37,842 nucleotides of DNA from Candidatus Gastranaerophilales bacterium (GTDB taxonomy: Bacteria; Cyanobacteriota; Vampirovibrionia; Gastranaerophilales; Gastranaerophilaceae), in contig CALVHB010000028.1 in the NCBI GenBank assembly GCA_944327275.1, positions 1 through 37,842 of the forward strand, read 5' to 3'. Each line of letters starts with the position of its first letter. Position 1 is the first letter of the stretch. The notes beneath the pieces are model-generated. The model made no database searches, was not told the DNA's origin, and worked only from the letters and a program-made list of their open reading frames with translations. Shown in pieces: positions 14,143 through 23,789 of this stretch. Position numbers and translations under genes: made by a program.

Positions 14143-15900
14143 ATGGAAAATTTAGATAGAATTAATGAGCTTGTAAAAAATAAAGAATTTGAAACCGCTA
14201 AAAAAGAGCTCAGCGGTTTGATAAAAGGTGATGAAAAAGATGTAGAAGCTTTGAAGTTGCTTGGACTTTGCCATGTTAATCTTGGAGAGTTTAAAGAAGG
14301 ACAGGGAGTTTTTGAAACTGTTGTAAAATATAAAGATGATGCTGTAAGCTGGTTTTATCTTGCTAACTGTTATGATAATCAGGATGATTTCTTACATGCA
14401 ATTGCAGCATATGAAGAAGTCCTTCGTATGAGAAGTGATTATGTCGATGCTTATAAGAATTTGGCTGTTGTTTATGTAAAAAATAAGGAACCTCAAAAAG
14501 CTGTTGATACTGTAAAAAAAGCTATGGCATACAGTCCTGAAGATTATACAATATACTATATTGCCGGTACAGCTTGTATGGCTTTGAAGAATTTTAATGA
14601 GGCAGTTGAATTTTTAGAGAAAGCTCTTGAACTTAATCCTGAACATTCGCAGTTATACAACAATTTGGGTACTTGTTATGTTACTTTGGGTAACCTTGAC
14701 AAGGCTTATGAAAACTTTTTGAAGGCAAGTGAGTATGATTCTAAAAATTCTATTACTTACTTTAATATAGCTTCTATTTTACAGCTTCAAAACAAGCATA
14801 AAGAAGCTTGTGAATTTTTCAAAAAAGCTTATATTATTGAACCGCAAGATAATTATCTTGTTGCATTAGCTCTTTCTGAAGTTAAGTCTGAACAATTTGA
14901 AGAGGCAATAAGACATTATAAAATTCTGGTTTCTCATCATCCGGAAAAACCTAATTTTCAATACAATCTTGCGTGTTGTTATGACGCTATAGGTGATTAT
15001 ACAAGTGCTGTCGGAATTTTAGCTCATCTTGTGCTATTAAATCCGAAATCAGTTTCTATGCTAAGAAAGCTTGCCAGCATTTACGTTAAAGTTGGGCAGT
15101 TTATGAGTGCAAAAGATCTTTATGAAAAGATTCTTATTCAAGGTAATGTGTCTTTTGAAATTTACTATGAATTTGCTCATTTGTGCGTAAAAACTAACGA
15201 TATGGACAGAGCTGAAAAAATATTGAAAAAAGTTGTGGAACTTAAGGCTGATTTTGCTCCTGCTCATAAAGATTTGGGCGTTTTGTATTTGAGTAAGAGA
15301 TTGTTTGACTATGCTCAAGATGAATTTAACAAAGCTTTGGAAATAGCTCCTAACGATTTTGATATTTTATTTGAATATGCTAATTATTTGCATTCTACTA
15401 CAGATTTTGCAAAAGCTGATGAATATTACAGTAAAGCTTTAAGTATTAATCCTGATAGTATTGATGCTTTGGGTTTTTCTGCTTTGAATAAAATTCATTT
15501 GAAGCAATTTGATGTTGCTTTTGAACAAATTTCAAAAGTCTTGAAAAGACATTCTGAAAATGGATTTATGTATTATGTTGCAGGAAAAATTAAGTTCTTA
15601 CAAAAAGATTTTGAAGATGCAAAAATGTATCTTATCAAATCTTATGAACTTGAAAAAACTCATGACGTGGAAAACCTTTTGGGCCTGTGTTACTACGAGT
15701 TGGGCAACTATTCTCAAGCAAACAATATTTTCCAAAGTATGCTTAAAGAAAACCCATTGAATGTTAATCTTTTATTGAGTAGTGCTAGATGCTATGACAA
15801 ACTCGGAGACAAAGATTCCGCTTTAAAAGCATTGGACAAAGTTGTTGATGCGTTCCCTGAATGCGAAGAAGCTCAGGAAATGATTAGACAAATATCATAA
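14143..15900 (+). CDS. Large soluble tetratricopeptide repeat (TPR) protein
   Basis: 585 aa from the ATG at 14143 (MENLDRINELV). The frame is open upstream to a non-ATG codon at 14095, but the added residues look non-coding and the -10 box lies there. Almost the whole protein is a run of about sixteen 34-residue TPRs, with typical W/Y-L-G-Y-A-F-A-P spacing (for example YNNLGTCYVTLGNLDKAYEN). TPR arrays bind partner proteins. There is no signal peptide, membrane segment or extra domain, so it should act in the cytoplasm. It is followed by a terminator. Partner unknown. A second TPR operon starts 1.5 kb downstream. Confidence 0.85.
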   Translation: MENLDRINELVKNKEFETAKKELSGLIKGDEKDVEALKLLGLCHVNLGEFKEGQGVFETVVKYKDDAVSWFYLANCYDNQDDFLHAIAAYEEVLRMRSDYVDAYKNLAVVYVKNKEPQKAVDTVKKAMAYSPEDYTIYYIAGTACMALKNFNEAVEFLEKALELNPEHSQLYNNLGTCYVTLGNLDKAYENFLKASEYDSKNSITYFNIASILQLQNKHKEACEFFKKAYIIEPQDNYLVALALSEVKSEQFEEAIRHYKILVSHHPEKPNFQYNLACCYDAIGDYTSAVGILAHLVLLNPKSVSMLRKLASIYVKVGQFMSAKDLYEKILIQGNVSFEIYYEFAHLCVKTNDMDRAEKILKKVVELKADFAPAHKDLGVLYLSKRLFDYAQDEFNKALEIAPNDFDILFEYANYLHSTTDFAKADEYYSKALSINPDSIDALGFSALNKIHLKQFDVAFEQISKVLKRHSENGFMYYVAGKIKFLQKDFEDAKMYLIKSYELEKTHDVENLLGLCYYELGNYSQANNIFQSMLKENPLNVNLLLSSARCYDKLGDKDSALKALDKVVDAFPECEEAQEMIRQIS

Positions 15901-15912
15901 ATTTGAGTACCC

Positions 15913-15945
15913 AAAAAGCCGGTCTGTATTTATGACCGGTTTTTT
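15913..15945 (+). terminator. Rho-independent terminator after the TPR gene
   Basis: A 12-bp stem (15913-15924 / 15934-15945, one G-U) with a 9-nt loop and a run of T at the 3' arm. Confidence 0.85.
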
Positions 15946-16003
15946 GTAAAACATTTTAAATGCTTTTTATACTCTCAATTAATTTAACCATTATGATTGT
16001 TTT

Positions 16004-16165
16004 TTATATCAAACCTAAAACTTTTCTGTACCAAGAAAATGTTTCTAATTCAGAACCGTTAAATGTTGTTTTTAGGCATTGATTTTTTAAATAGTTTTCA
16101 AATTCGTCATTGAATTTTGATTTAGTTCTTTTTTCCTTTGTTGTTTTAGAAACTAACACTGTCAT
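16004..16165 (-). CDS. Small hypothetical protein, 53 aa
   Basis: A short minus-strand frame beginning MTVLVSKTTKEKRTKSKFND and ending WYRKVLGLI. AAGGAG (16178-16173) lies 7 nt before the ATG. It is basic at the N-terminus and has one Cys. No family is recognised. Evidence for reality is the good ribosome binding site, its position filling an otherwise empty 480-nt gap, and amphipathic rather than random composition. It is divergent from the AcsE-like gene and convergent with the TPR gene. Confidence 0.55.
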   Translation of the reverse strand: MTVLVSKTTKEKRTKSKFNDEFENYLKNQCLKTTFNGSELETFSWYRKVLGLI

Positions 16166-16414
16166 AGCAATACTCCTTTTGATTTCCCATTAGCGACCAC
16201 ATATATAATCCTTTTTTGTGATTATAACATATATCAAGTTCCTTTTGTATAATTCGCAAGTATTACAAAACGCAAGATTAAGACAGGATGATGAATTGCG
16301 GATGTAAATTTTTGTAAAGAATTTTAGATGCACTCTCGACATAAAAATATTAACTGTAGTATAAGGAATTTTCAATTGTCATATTAGGTAAATTTGGAAT
16401 TATTTTTTTTATGT

Positions 16415-16420
16415 TAGAAT
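16415..16420 (+). promoter_or_regulatory. -10 box of the AcsE-like gene
   Basis: TAGAAT ending 7 nt before the GTG at 16428, with no Shine-Dalgarno. This is the near-leaderless arrangement seen elsewhere in the window, with one extra base. Confidence 0.4.
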
Positions 16421-16427
16421 ATGAATT

Positions 16428-17342
16428 GTGATTTTGATTGGCGAAAATATTCATGTTATTTCTAAATCTGTTCAGAACGCATTGATCGAGCGTAATGAAG
16501 AGTATATTTCTGATTTAGTAAGTATTCAAGGGAACATGGATTTTGTAGATTTAAATGTTGGGCCTGCTAAGAAAGGTATGGATGGGATTTTACCTTGGCT
16601 TGTTGAAATTGTTTCAAAAAATTGTGATTTAGGGATATCTTTTGATACTACTAATATTTCTGAAATGGCGCTTGGACTTAGAAGTTTTAGTGGAAAGAAT
16701 TTTATAAATAGCGTAAGTCTGGATTATGATAGGATTAATCCTTTATGTGATTTGGCTGTAGAACATAGTAGTAATTTAATAGCTTTAACATTGAGCAAAG
16801 AAAACGGTATTCCTAAGACATCTGACGGAAGATTAGAAATAGCTTTTGAAATTTATGAAAAATGTTTAGAAAATGGAGTTAAAAGCGATAATTTATTTTT
16901 TGACCCGTTAATTTTGCCGATATGTATTGATCAATCTCAGGCAACAGAGGCTTTAAACACTATAAAAATGATAAAGGAAAGTTTTGATCCTCCAGTAAAA
17001 ACTCTTGTGGGGCTTTCAAACATTTCAAACGGTTCTCCCCTAGAGGTAAGACCGTTGCTTAACAGAGTTTTTGCGGTTTTAGCATATGGTGCAGGTCTGG
17101 ATAGTGCAATTGTAGATGCAAAGGATTCTGAACTTGTAAGAATAATGAGAATGTTTGACAAATCTTCTTTAGATTCTGATGTTGATAGGTTGTATTTTGA
17201 CTTGGCAGGAATGGTTAGAGATTTCGGAGAGATTGAAGATATCTCATATGATGAAAATGATATAGAACAGGTGAAAATAATTAAAGCAGCAAAGGTTCTT
17301 TTGAATAAAGAAGTTTATTCTCACAGCTTTACACAAATATAG
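16428..17342 (+). CDS. Methyltetrahydrofolate:corrinoid methyltransferase-like protein (AcsE/pterin-binding family)
   Basis: 304 aa. A TIM-barrel pterin-binding domain of the dihydropteroate synthase superfamily, closest by motif to AcsE: IGENIH at the start, DLNVGPA (about 42), FDTTN in place of DSTN, the INS strand, DPLILP, GLSN, the RPLLNR region, D-A-K/D-A near 225 and a C-terminal LLNKEVYSHSF. AcsE moves the methyl group of methyl-THF to a corrinoid Fe-S protein in the Wood-Ljungdahl pathway. No corrinoid protein, CO dehydrogenase or MetH partner is in the window, so it may serve a methionine- or corrinoid-linked methyl transfer instead. GTG start, near-leaderless. Confidence 0.75.
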   Translation: MILIGENIHVISKSVQNALIERNEEYISDLVSIQGNMDFVDLNVGPAKKGMDGILPWLVEIVSKNCDLGISFDTTNISEMALGLRSFSGKNFINSVSLDYDRINPLCDLAVEHSSNLIALTLSKENGIPKTSDGRLEIAFEIYEKCLENGVKSDNLFFDPLILPICIDQSQATEALNTIKMIKESFDPPVKTLVGLSNISNGSPLEVRPLLNRVFAVLAYGAGLDSAIVDAKDSELVRIMRMFDKSSLDSDVDRLYFDLAGMVRDFGEIEDISYDENDIEQVKIIKAAKVLLNKEVYSHSFTQI

Positions 17343-17400
17343 TTTTTTGTTAAAATATTGTTATTAAACACGGGTTATGGTTGTTGTGAGAAAAAAAGTA

Positions 17401-17406
17401 TATAAT
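17401..17406 (+). promoter_or_regulatory. -10 box of the secreted TPR operon
   Basis: TATAAT about 33 nt before the AUU start. The -35 is unclear (TGGTTG or TTGTTG at 17378-17386). Confidence 0.4.
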
Positions 17407-17426
17407 ATTATCACGACAGTTTAAAA

Positions 17427-17432
17427 AAGGAG
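17427..17432 (+). promoter_or_regulatory. Ribosome binding site selecting an AUU start
   Basis: AAGGAG, 6 nt before ATT at 17439 and 9 nt before a second ATT at 17442. No ATG, GTG or TTG exists in frame between the upstream stop (17403-17405) and 17484, so this site points to a non-canonical start. Confidence 0.6.
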
Positions 17433-17438
17433 AATATC

Positions 17439-19487
17439 ATTATTAAGAATAAGTTATTAGTTTCGGCATTTGTATCTTTATTATTGTCAGGTGTTCAGGT
17501 TCAGGCTATGACTCCGGAAGTTAATTCTTTATATCAACAGGCATGTTCCGCAGAATATAAAGAAGACTATAAAACTGCTGTGGAAAAACTGATTCAGGCA
17601 ATAAATATTTCAAATAATGATGTGATGTTATACACAAAACTTGCAGGTGTGTATAGTGAAATGGGAGAATATGACAAAGCTCTTTCAGCTTACGCAAAAG
17701 TTGCATCTCTTAAACCTAATGATGGTTATATTTATATAAGTGTTGGAAATATATACGAAAGTCAAGGTAAGTACAAAGAAGCTTTGGAGGCTTATAATAA
17801 GGTTGCGCAGATGTGCCCTGAATATTTGTATAATTATTTGAATATTGCGAATGTTGAATATCAGTTAAGGGATTATCAAGCTGCTATTGATAATTATAAT
17901 AAATTTTTGGCTACATATTCTCAACACTGGGATGCACGTGAAAACCTAGCTAACTCTTATGTGAGAAGTGAAAATTACCAAAGCGCTGCTAATGAGTACG
18001 AAAATCTTTATGCTAGGAATCCTGTAGCTTTTAAAGACTATTCAGATTATGGTTTAGCCCTTTATAGATTGAAAGATTATGAAAAAGCTTCAGGATTTTT
18101 GGAAAAAGCTGTGGAACGTGAACCTGAAAATATTTCTGCTAGGATTAGCCTTGCTCTTTCTTATCAGGAATTAGATAAAAATGATTTAGCATTAGCACAA
18201 TATGATGCAGTTTTCAGGCAACAACCTGCGTTAAATTCCTTACGTTTAGATTATGGGAACTTGCTTGCCAATATGGGTAAGGATCAGGCTGCCATAGAAA
18301 ATTATAAAATTTATATTGCAAATTATCCTCAAGATGCAAGAGCTTATCAAAACATAGGTGTTGTTTATAAAAGAATGAACAAGCTTGATGATGTTATTTT
18401 TAACTATGAAAAAGCTTTAGAATTACAGAAGGATAAAAAGGATATTGAACTTGAGGAAGACTTAGCTGAGTGTTACCATCTTAAAAAAGATTATCCTAAT
18501 GCTTTGAAGTATTACGATGCAGTTCTTCTTGTAAAAAAGGATGATTATAACTTGAAATATAACAAGGCTCTTGTTTTGCATGGTATGGAAAAATATTCTG
18601 ATGCGATAGCTATTTATGAAGAGCTTTTAAAACAAAAAAGTAATCCTGATATTCAAAATAATTTAGCTATGGCTTTGACAGCTCAAGGGGAAGATTTTTT
18701 GAATGCAAAAAATTATTCTCTTGCGACATCATCATTTGAACGTGCAATTGAACTTGGCTCTAAAGATAGTTATGCATATTATAGTCTTGCAAAAACATAT
18801 AGAGCTTGTGGTATGAATGATAAAGCTACTGAATTTTATGAAAAAGCTATTGCGTTAGCTCCTGATAAAACTCAGTATAGTGAAGAGTTTGCGGAATTTA
18901 TTTCAGATTCAAATAAACCGGTAGATATCAAAATTTCTTCTGAAAATTCTGCTAATGAAGACTTTGAGATAAAAGATGTCACTCTTTCTATGGATTCTGT
19001 AAAAGATGATACCCAAGACAGAGTTGCGTCTAGTAGAAGCTTTATTTCTGCCGGAGATGAAGACTACAAGAAACAAAATTATGACGATGCAATAAAAAAT
19101 TATCAAAGTGCTTTGCAAGCAAATCCGTCAGATGAAATTACTCTGTTAAAGGTCGGTAATATCTACAAAATGAAAAATGATAACAAAAATGCTCTTGATT
19201 CTTATAAGAAGGCTATAGTTGTAAATCCAAACTACTCTGATGGTTGGTTTAATTTAGGCCTTGTTTATGCAGGTGATGGTAATACATCTAAAGCAAAAGA
19301 GTGTTTCCATAGAGTAATTACTCTTGATCCTAATTATGGATATGCCTACTACGCATTAGCTATCGCATATGAACAAGATGGAAATAAAAAAGAAGCTATT
19401 AATAATTACAAAATATTTTTGACTCATAATAAAGATATGGCAGTATCAAAGACTGTTATTGAAAAAATTAAAACTTTGGAAAAATGA
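17439..19487 (+). CDS. Secreted TPR protein, probable AUU start
   Basis: About 682 aa from ATT at 17439. Residues 1-23 (with the basic KNK, then LLVSAFVSLLLSG and VQA before MTPEV) are a textbook signal peptide cut after Ala. Starting at the first ordinary codon, TTG at 17484, would leave only a fragment of it and no ribosome binding site. The mature part is about 15 TPRs, interrupted near residues 485-525 by a Ser/Asp-rich linker, then three more repeats. It should work outside the membrane as a protein-binding scaffold. It is the first gene of an operon; the stop overlaps the next start (ATGA). An ATG-to-ATT base error in the sequence would also explain the start. Confidence 0.8.
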   Translation: MIKNKLLVSAFVSLLLSGVQVQAMTPEVNSLYQQACSAEYKEDYKTAVEKLIQAINISNNDVMLYTKLAGVYSEMGEYDKALSAYAKVASLKPNDGYIYISVGNIYESQGKYKEALEAYNKVAQMCPEYLYNYLNIANVEYQLRDYQAAIDNYNKFLATYSQHWDARENLANSYVRSENYQSAANEYENLYARNPVAFKDYSDYGLALYRLKDYEKASGFLEKAVEREPENISARISLALSYQELDKNDLALAQYDAVFRQQPALNSLRLDYGNLLANMGKDQAAIENYKIYIANYPQDARAYQNIGVVYKRMNKLDDVIFNYEKALELQKDKKDIELEEDLAECYHLKKDYPNALKYYDAVLLVKKDDYNLKYNKALVLHGMEKYSDAIAIYEELLKQKSNPDIQNNLAMALTAQGEDFLNAKNYSLATSSFERAIELGSKDSYAYYSLAKTYRACGMNDKATEFYEKAIALAPDKTQYSEEFAEFISDSNKPVDIKISSENSANEDFEIKDVTLSMDSVKDDTQDRVASSRSFISAGDEDYKKQNYDDAIKNYQSALQANPSDEITLLKVGNIYKMKNDNKNALDSYKKAIVVNPNYSDGWFNLGLVYAGDGNTSKAKECFHRVITLDPNYGYAYYALAIAYEQDGNKKEAINNYKIFLTHNKDMAVSKTVIEKIKTLEK

Positions 19488-19888
19488 AGAAACTGATTGC
19501 TGTCATATTTTTAATACTGTTTTTTACTACAGCTTGTTCTGTAAAACGTGCAGGTATTTTGTTTAACAAATATCCGATTACAGCAGAAAATATATATGAT
19601 AACCAGACTGTATTCCCTGTCGGATCGAGGATATATTATGTTGTCGTTATGCCCAAAAAAGTTGAATCACGTTATCTTTATATGCAAATTGTTAAAAAAG
19701 ATAATAAGTATGGGCAGTTTGGGTATAACCTTATTCAAACAAGGAATATAAGATTAAAAGATGAAGAGATTAATTATTTTACAGATTATTTTGTTTTAAA
19801 TGAAGATGGATATTATTTTATGAGAATATATTCCAAAGATAATCCACATAAAGTTCTTGCATCTGCCGAATTTTATGTGTCAAAATAA
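19484..19888 (+). CDS. Lipoprotein of unknown function
   Basis: 134 aa. The signal peptide ends in the lipobox TTAC, with Cys18 as the predicted lipidated residue. The mature part is about 115 residues, predicted mainly beta (VGSRIYYVVVMPKKV, YYFMRIYSKD), like a single immunoglobulin-like or beta-sandwich domain. Its start ATG overlaps the stop of the secreted TPR gene (ATGA), so both should be made together; a TPR protein with an aspartic-protease domain follows 36 nt later. No family is recognised. Confidence 0.78.
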   Translation: MKKLIAVIFLILFFTTACSVKRAGILFNKYPITAENIYDNQTVFPVGSRIYYVVVMPKKVESRYLYMQIVKKDNKYGQFGYNLIQTRNIRLKDEEINYFTDYFVLNEDGYYFMRIYSKDNPHKVLASAEFYVSK

Positions 19889-19924
19889 TTTTAATAGGAT
19901 TTTTTAAGGAGAAGAATACAAAGT

Positions 19925-21076
19925 ATGGATATGAAACAATCTTTATTAATCAGTAGTATAATAATTTTAGGCATCTTAGGTGTTTTATTCGGTTATTCTT
20001 TACATCAAAATAATTTGCAGATGCATAAGAATTACACTGAAGCACAAGATGCTTTTAGAAATTCAAATTTAGTTGAGGCTGAAAAATTACTAGAAGGTAA
20101 GCCGCCTAGAGATATTTCAAGAGATTTTTATATTCTAAAGTATAATGTGCAGATGAATTTGAATAAGTTATATCAGGCCGAAGAAACTTGTAATGAGCTG
20201 CTTAAACTTGATCCTAAAGATGCCTTTAGCAACTACTTGTTGAGTCTTGTATATTACAATACAGGTGATAATGAAAAAACTGAATTATATCTTAAAAATT
20301 CTGTAAAATATGCTCCTGAAAATGTGGACTATAAAGTCGCTTTGGCTAATTTTTATACGAATGTGGGCAAAGATGATGAAGCAATAAAGTTGTTTTTAGA
20401 ATTGAAAGATTTAATTCCTGGATATGAAGTAGCTTGGGCAACTATAGCTTCTATTTATGAAAATCGAGGAGATTTTGAAAATGCTCTCAAATACAGAAAA
20501 GAGGCTGCTGAAAAGTTTAAGGATAATGCATATGACTTGTATATGCTTGCAAAATTGTATAGCAGAATGGGAGACAAACAACTTGCCGCAGAATATTATG
20601 CAAAGACTGCAAAAATTGATATTAACGGGAATACAGATGCAAAATCAAAATATTTTGAAATAACAGGAAAGCCTTATCATTCCGCTCCTCAATTTATCAG
20701 TCAAAGTATTCCATTTGAAAGTTTGAATGGTTTGATGATAATTACAGCTTATGTAGATGGTATTCCCGGGAGATTTTTAGTTGATACTGGTGCTTCAACA
20801 TCTTTGGTGTATTCAAGTTTTGTAAAAAATAAAAATCTTCCGGCAAAGACAAATATTTTTGGAATTACTCAGTCTGCAAACGGTACAAAATCTGTGGTGC
20901 CTATTGCTAACTTCGATATAAAAATAGGGACAATGGAGTTTAAAGACCTAAAAACATTCATAATGCCAACTGAAAATAAAGCTTTTGATGGTATTATAGG
21001 AAATGATATTTTACAAAAAGTTGATTACTTTGCTGATAGACAACGAAAAGTAATTACACTCCGACAAATACGTTAA
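19925..21076 (+). CDS. Membrane-anchored TPR protein with a retropepsin-like aspartic protease domain
   Basis: 383 aa. One N-terminal membrane helix (about 6-25, SLLISSIIILGILGVLFGYS) is followed by four to five TPRs (about 36-235). A C-terminal clan AA domain (about 265-383) carries the catalytic motif FLVDTGAS (D287-T288-G289) and the closing GIIGNDIL, as in retroviral-type proteases. One DTG per chain means it would act as a dimer. The domain should face outside the membrane. ATG start with AAGGAG 13 nt upstream, slightly far; a second in-frame ATG is two codons later. It is the last gene of the TPR-lipoprotein operon. Substrate unknown. Confidence 0.85.
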   Translation: MDMKQSLLISSIIILGILGVLFGYSLHQNNLQMHKNYTEAQDAFRNSNLVEAEKLLEGKPPRDISRDFYILKYNVQMNLNKLYQAEETCNELLKLDPKDAFSNYLLSLVYYNTGDNEKTELYLKNSVKYAPENVDYKVALANFYTNVGKDDEAIKLFLELKDLIPGYEVAWATIASIYENRGDFENALKYRKEAAEKFKDNAYDLYMLAKLYSRMGDKQLAAEYYAKTAKIDINGNTDAKSKYFEITGKPYHSAPQFISQSIPFESLNGLMIITAYVDGIPGRFLVDTGASTSLVYSSFVKNKNLPAKTNIFGITQSANGTKSVVPIANFDIKIGTMEFKDLKTFIMPTENKAFDGIIGNDILQKVDYFADRQRKVITLRQIR

Positions 21077-21084
21077 TAAAATAT

Positions 21085-21118
21085 AAAAAAAACGGAGGAA
21101 AAATCCTCCGTTTTTTTT
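21085..21118. terminator. Bidirectional Rho-independent terminator
   Basis: A perfect 15-bp stem (21085-21099 / 21104-21118) with an AAAA loop and T/A tails, between the convergent protease gene and gyrA. Confidence 0.92.
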
Positions 21119-21137
21119 ATTCTGTTAAAAACAAAAT

Positions 21138-23702
21138 TTATTCTGCAGAATCGTTATTGTCTAACAGACTTGTTTGAGAAACGTTACTTTGAGCTTCTTG
21201 AGCGTCCATAGCTGCAACGTCTTTTTTAACCTGTTCATCTTCATCAGGGTTCAAAATCTTATTTACAGATACAACTGTATCATTTTCAGTTAAGTTTTGA
21301 GCTCTTACACCTGTTGCAGGTCTTCCCTGACGAGAAATTGAGCCGGCATTTAATCTTGTTACAACTCCGTTAGCTGTTACCATCATGATATCGTCAGATT
21401 CTTTTACGATAGTCAATGCAACAAGTTTTGATGATGTCGATTTGAATTTAGTTGCAATCAAACCTATTCCGCCTCTGTTTTGACTTCTGAATTCTGATAA
21501 TTTTGTACGTTTACCAAAACCGTCTGAAGTTACTACAAGCAGGTCTGCATCATAATCGCGAGGAACGATGTCACAACCTACAATTTCATCACCTGTACGT
21601 AATTTCATTGATGTTACACCTCTTGCACTTCTGCCTAAAGGTCTTAAATCTTCAATAGGGAATCTAATTGCCATACCGCAAGAAGTTCCGATAATGATTT
21701 CATCTCTTGCAGTTGCAAGTTTTACCCAATTCAATTCATCATTTTCTTCTAATCCGATTGCAATGATTCCGTTTCTTCTGATATTTGCAAAATTATCTAA
21801 TTCAATACGTTTAATATAACCTTTTTTAGTCAACATGATTAAATTCAATTCGTGTGAGAATTGACTTACAGGAACTACTGCTGTAATTCTTTCATCTTGA
21901 TCAATAGGAAGAACGTTTACAATAGGTAATCCTTTAGCCTGACGTCCGCCTTCTGGGAAGTCATATACATTCAAGCTGTATACGGTTCCTTTAGAAGAGA
22001 AGAATAACACTTTGTCATGCATCATAGCAGTGAAGAAATGTTGAATATCATCATCTTCTTTTGTTTTTATGCCTGATTTACCTCTTGTAGCACGATTTTG
22101 TCTTTCAAATGTATCTAAAGAAATACGTTTTAAATATCCTTGGTGAGTAATAAACACTGCCATAGGAGTATTTGGAGTTAAATCTTCAATAGTTACTTCT
22201 CCTTGTTCAGGAAGAATTTGTGTTTTTCTGTCATCGCCGTATTTTTCTTTATCTTCCAAAAGTTCTCCCTTAATGATATCAAGGATTTTTTGTCGGCTAG
22301 CAAGAATATCTTCATATTCCGCAATTTTCTTAACTAATTCATCATATTCAGCTTTAACTTTGTCTTGTTCCAATCCTGACAATCTTCTCAATTGCATTTC
22401 AAGGATTGCATTAGATTGGTCTACGTCAAGTCCAAAGCGGCTCATTAATCCCACTCTTGCATCATCGGTTGTTTTGGATTTTTTGATAAGTTCAATTACT
22501 TCATCAATAGAACCAAGAGCGATGATCAAACCTGCTAAGATGTGAGCTCTTATTTTAGCTTTTTTCAAGAAGAAAATAGTTCTTCTTGTAACAATTTCAA
22601 CTCTGTGTTCTACGAATTCTGACAGAACTTCGTATAAATTCATCAACCTAGGTTGTTTGCCGCATAATGCAAGCATGTTAACCCCGAAAGTTGTTGCAAG
22701 TTGGGTATATTTAAATAAATTATTTTTAACAACATCAGGTTTTGCGTCACGTTTTAATTCAATAACTATACGCATACCTTCTCTGTCAGATTCGTCTCTA
22801 ATATCTGAAATTCCATTGATTCTTTGGTCTTTAACAAGTTCTGCTATTTTTTCGATGAGAACTGATTTATTTACCTGATAAGGGATTTCAGTTACAACGA
22901 TTGCTGTACGAGCCTGTCTTCCGCCGCCGCCTGCAATTTCTTCAAAGTTTGCAACAGCTTGCATTTTAATTGATCCTCTACCGGTCTCGTATGCTTGTTT
23001 AATATCATTTAAGCCTATAATTGTTGCAGCGGTAGGAAAATCTGGCCCTTTTATGTATTCCATCAACTCAGAAACAGTAATGTTAGGGTTATCAATTAAG
23101 GCAACAGTACCGTCAACAATTTCACAAAGGTTGTGAGGAGGAATATTTGTTGCCATACCTACTGCAATACCTGAAACACCATTTAACAAAAGCATTGGAA
23201 GTCTTACTGGCAATACAGAAGGTTCTTGTAATGAACCGTCGAAGTTAGGTTCAAATTCAACTGTTTCGCAATCAATATCAGCAAGCATTGATTGAGTAAT
23301 TTTATGCATTCTTGCCTCTGTATAACGCATTGCCGCTGCCCCGTCACCGTCAACTGAACCAAAGTTGCCATGACCATCTACAGTTAAGTAACGAGTAGAA
23401 AAATCTTGAGCCATACGAACTAATGCTTCATATACAGCGGTGTCACCATGAGGGTGGTATTTACCTAAAACTTCACCGACAATACGTGCACATTTCTTAA
23501 AAGGTTTGTCAGGAGTCATTCCAAGTTCATTCATAGCGTATAAAATACGTCTGTGAACCGGTTTTAAACCGTCACGAACATCCGGTAATGCACGTCCTAC
23601 GATTACACTCATAGCATAATCTATATATGAGCGTTTCATTTCTTCTCTTATATTTACAGGAACAATCTTCCCATCAGCAAACATATTTTGTTGATTACTC
23701 AA
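21138..23702 (-). CDS. gyrA: DNA gyrase subunit A
   Basis: 854 aa. Breaks and rejoins DNA with GyrB to add negative supercoils. The N-terminal type IIA topoisomerase domain has the conserved [20 protein letters not shown] and [15 protein letters not shown] segments, and [10 protein letters not shown] with catalytic Tyr127. The C-terminal beta-pinwheel includes a GyrA-box-like RATRGKSG. At the quinolone-contact positions it has Thr88 and Glu92, both common natural states in other bacteria, so resistance cannot be read from them. The start is TTG, supported by GGAGG 8 nt upstream; there is no ATG before residue 7. Single-gene unit, no gyrB nearby. Confidence 0.96.
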   Translation of the reverse strand: MSNQQNMFADGKIVPVNIREEMKRSYIDYAMSVIVGRALPDVRDGLKPVHRRILYAMNELGMTPDKPFKKCARIVGEVLGKYHPHGDTAVYEALVRMAQDFSTRYLTVDGHGNFGSVDGDGAAAMRYTEARMHKITQSMLADIDCETVEFEPNFDGSLQEPSVLPVRLPMLLLNGVSGIAVGMATNIPPHNLCEIVDGTVALIDNPNITVSELMEYIKGPDFPTAATIIGLNDIKQAYETGRGSIKMQAVANFEEIAGGGGRQARTAIVVTEIPYQVNKSVLIEKIAELVKDQRINGISDIRDESDREGMRIVIELKRDAKPDVVKNNLFKYTQLATTFGVNMLALCGKQPRLMNLYEVLSEFVEHRVEIVTRRTIFFLKKAKIRAHILAGLIIALGSIDEVIELIKKSKTTDDARVGLMSRFGLDVDQSNAILEMQLRRLSGLEQDKVKAEYDELVKKIAEYEDILASRQKILDIIKGELLEDKEKYGDDRKTQILPEQGEVTIEDLTPNTPMAVFITHQGYLKRISLDTFERQNRATRGKSGIKTKEDDDIQHFFTAMMHDKVLFFSSKGTVYSLNVYDFPEGGRQAKGLPIVNVLPIDQDERITAVVPVSQFSHELNLIMLTKKGYIKRIELDNFANIRRNGIIAIGLEENDELNWVKLATARDEIIIGTSCGMAIRFPIEDLRPLGRSARGVTSMKLRTGDEIVGCDIVPRDYDADLLVVTSDGFGKRTKLSEFRSQNRGGIGLIATKFKSTSSKLVALTIVKESDDIMMVTANGVVTRLNAGSISRQGRPATGVRAQNLTENDTVVSVNKILNPDEDEQVKKDVAAMDAQEAQSNVSQTSLLDNNDSAE

Positions 23703-23789
23703 TCTTCTATCCTCCAGTGTCTGTTTTATTATTATTATACTACAAACAAGAGGTTTAGGGTAATTTTAAATTAATCTTTACAAATTAAT

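Noticed and set aside
16190..16375. A 61-codon minus-strand frame upstream of the 53-aa gene
   Set aside because: No ribosome binding site, contains the likely promoter region and has no coherent composition.
23410..23450. Quinolone-resistance substitutions in GyrA (Thr88, Glu92)
   Set aside because: These residues are the natural state in many bacteria; no resistance claim can be made from sequence alone.
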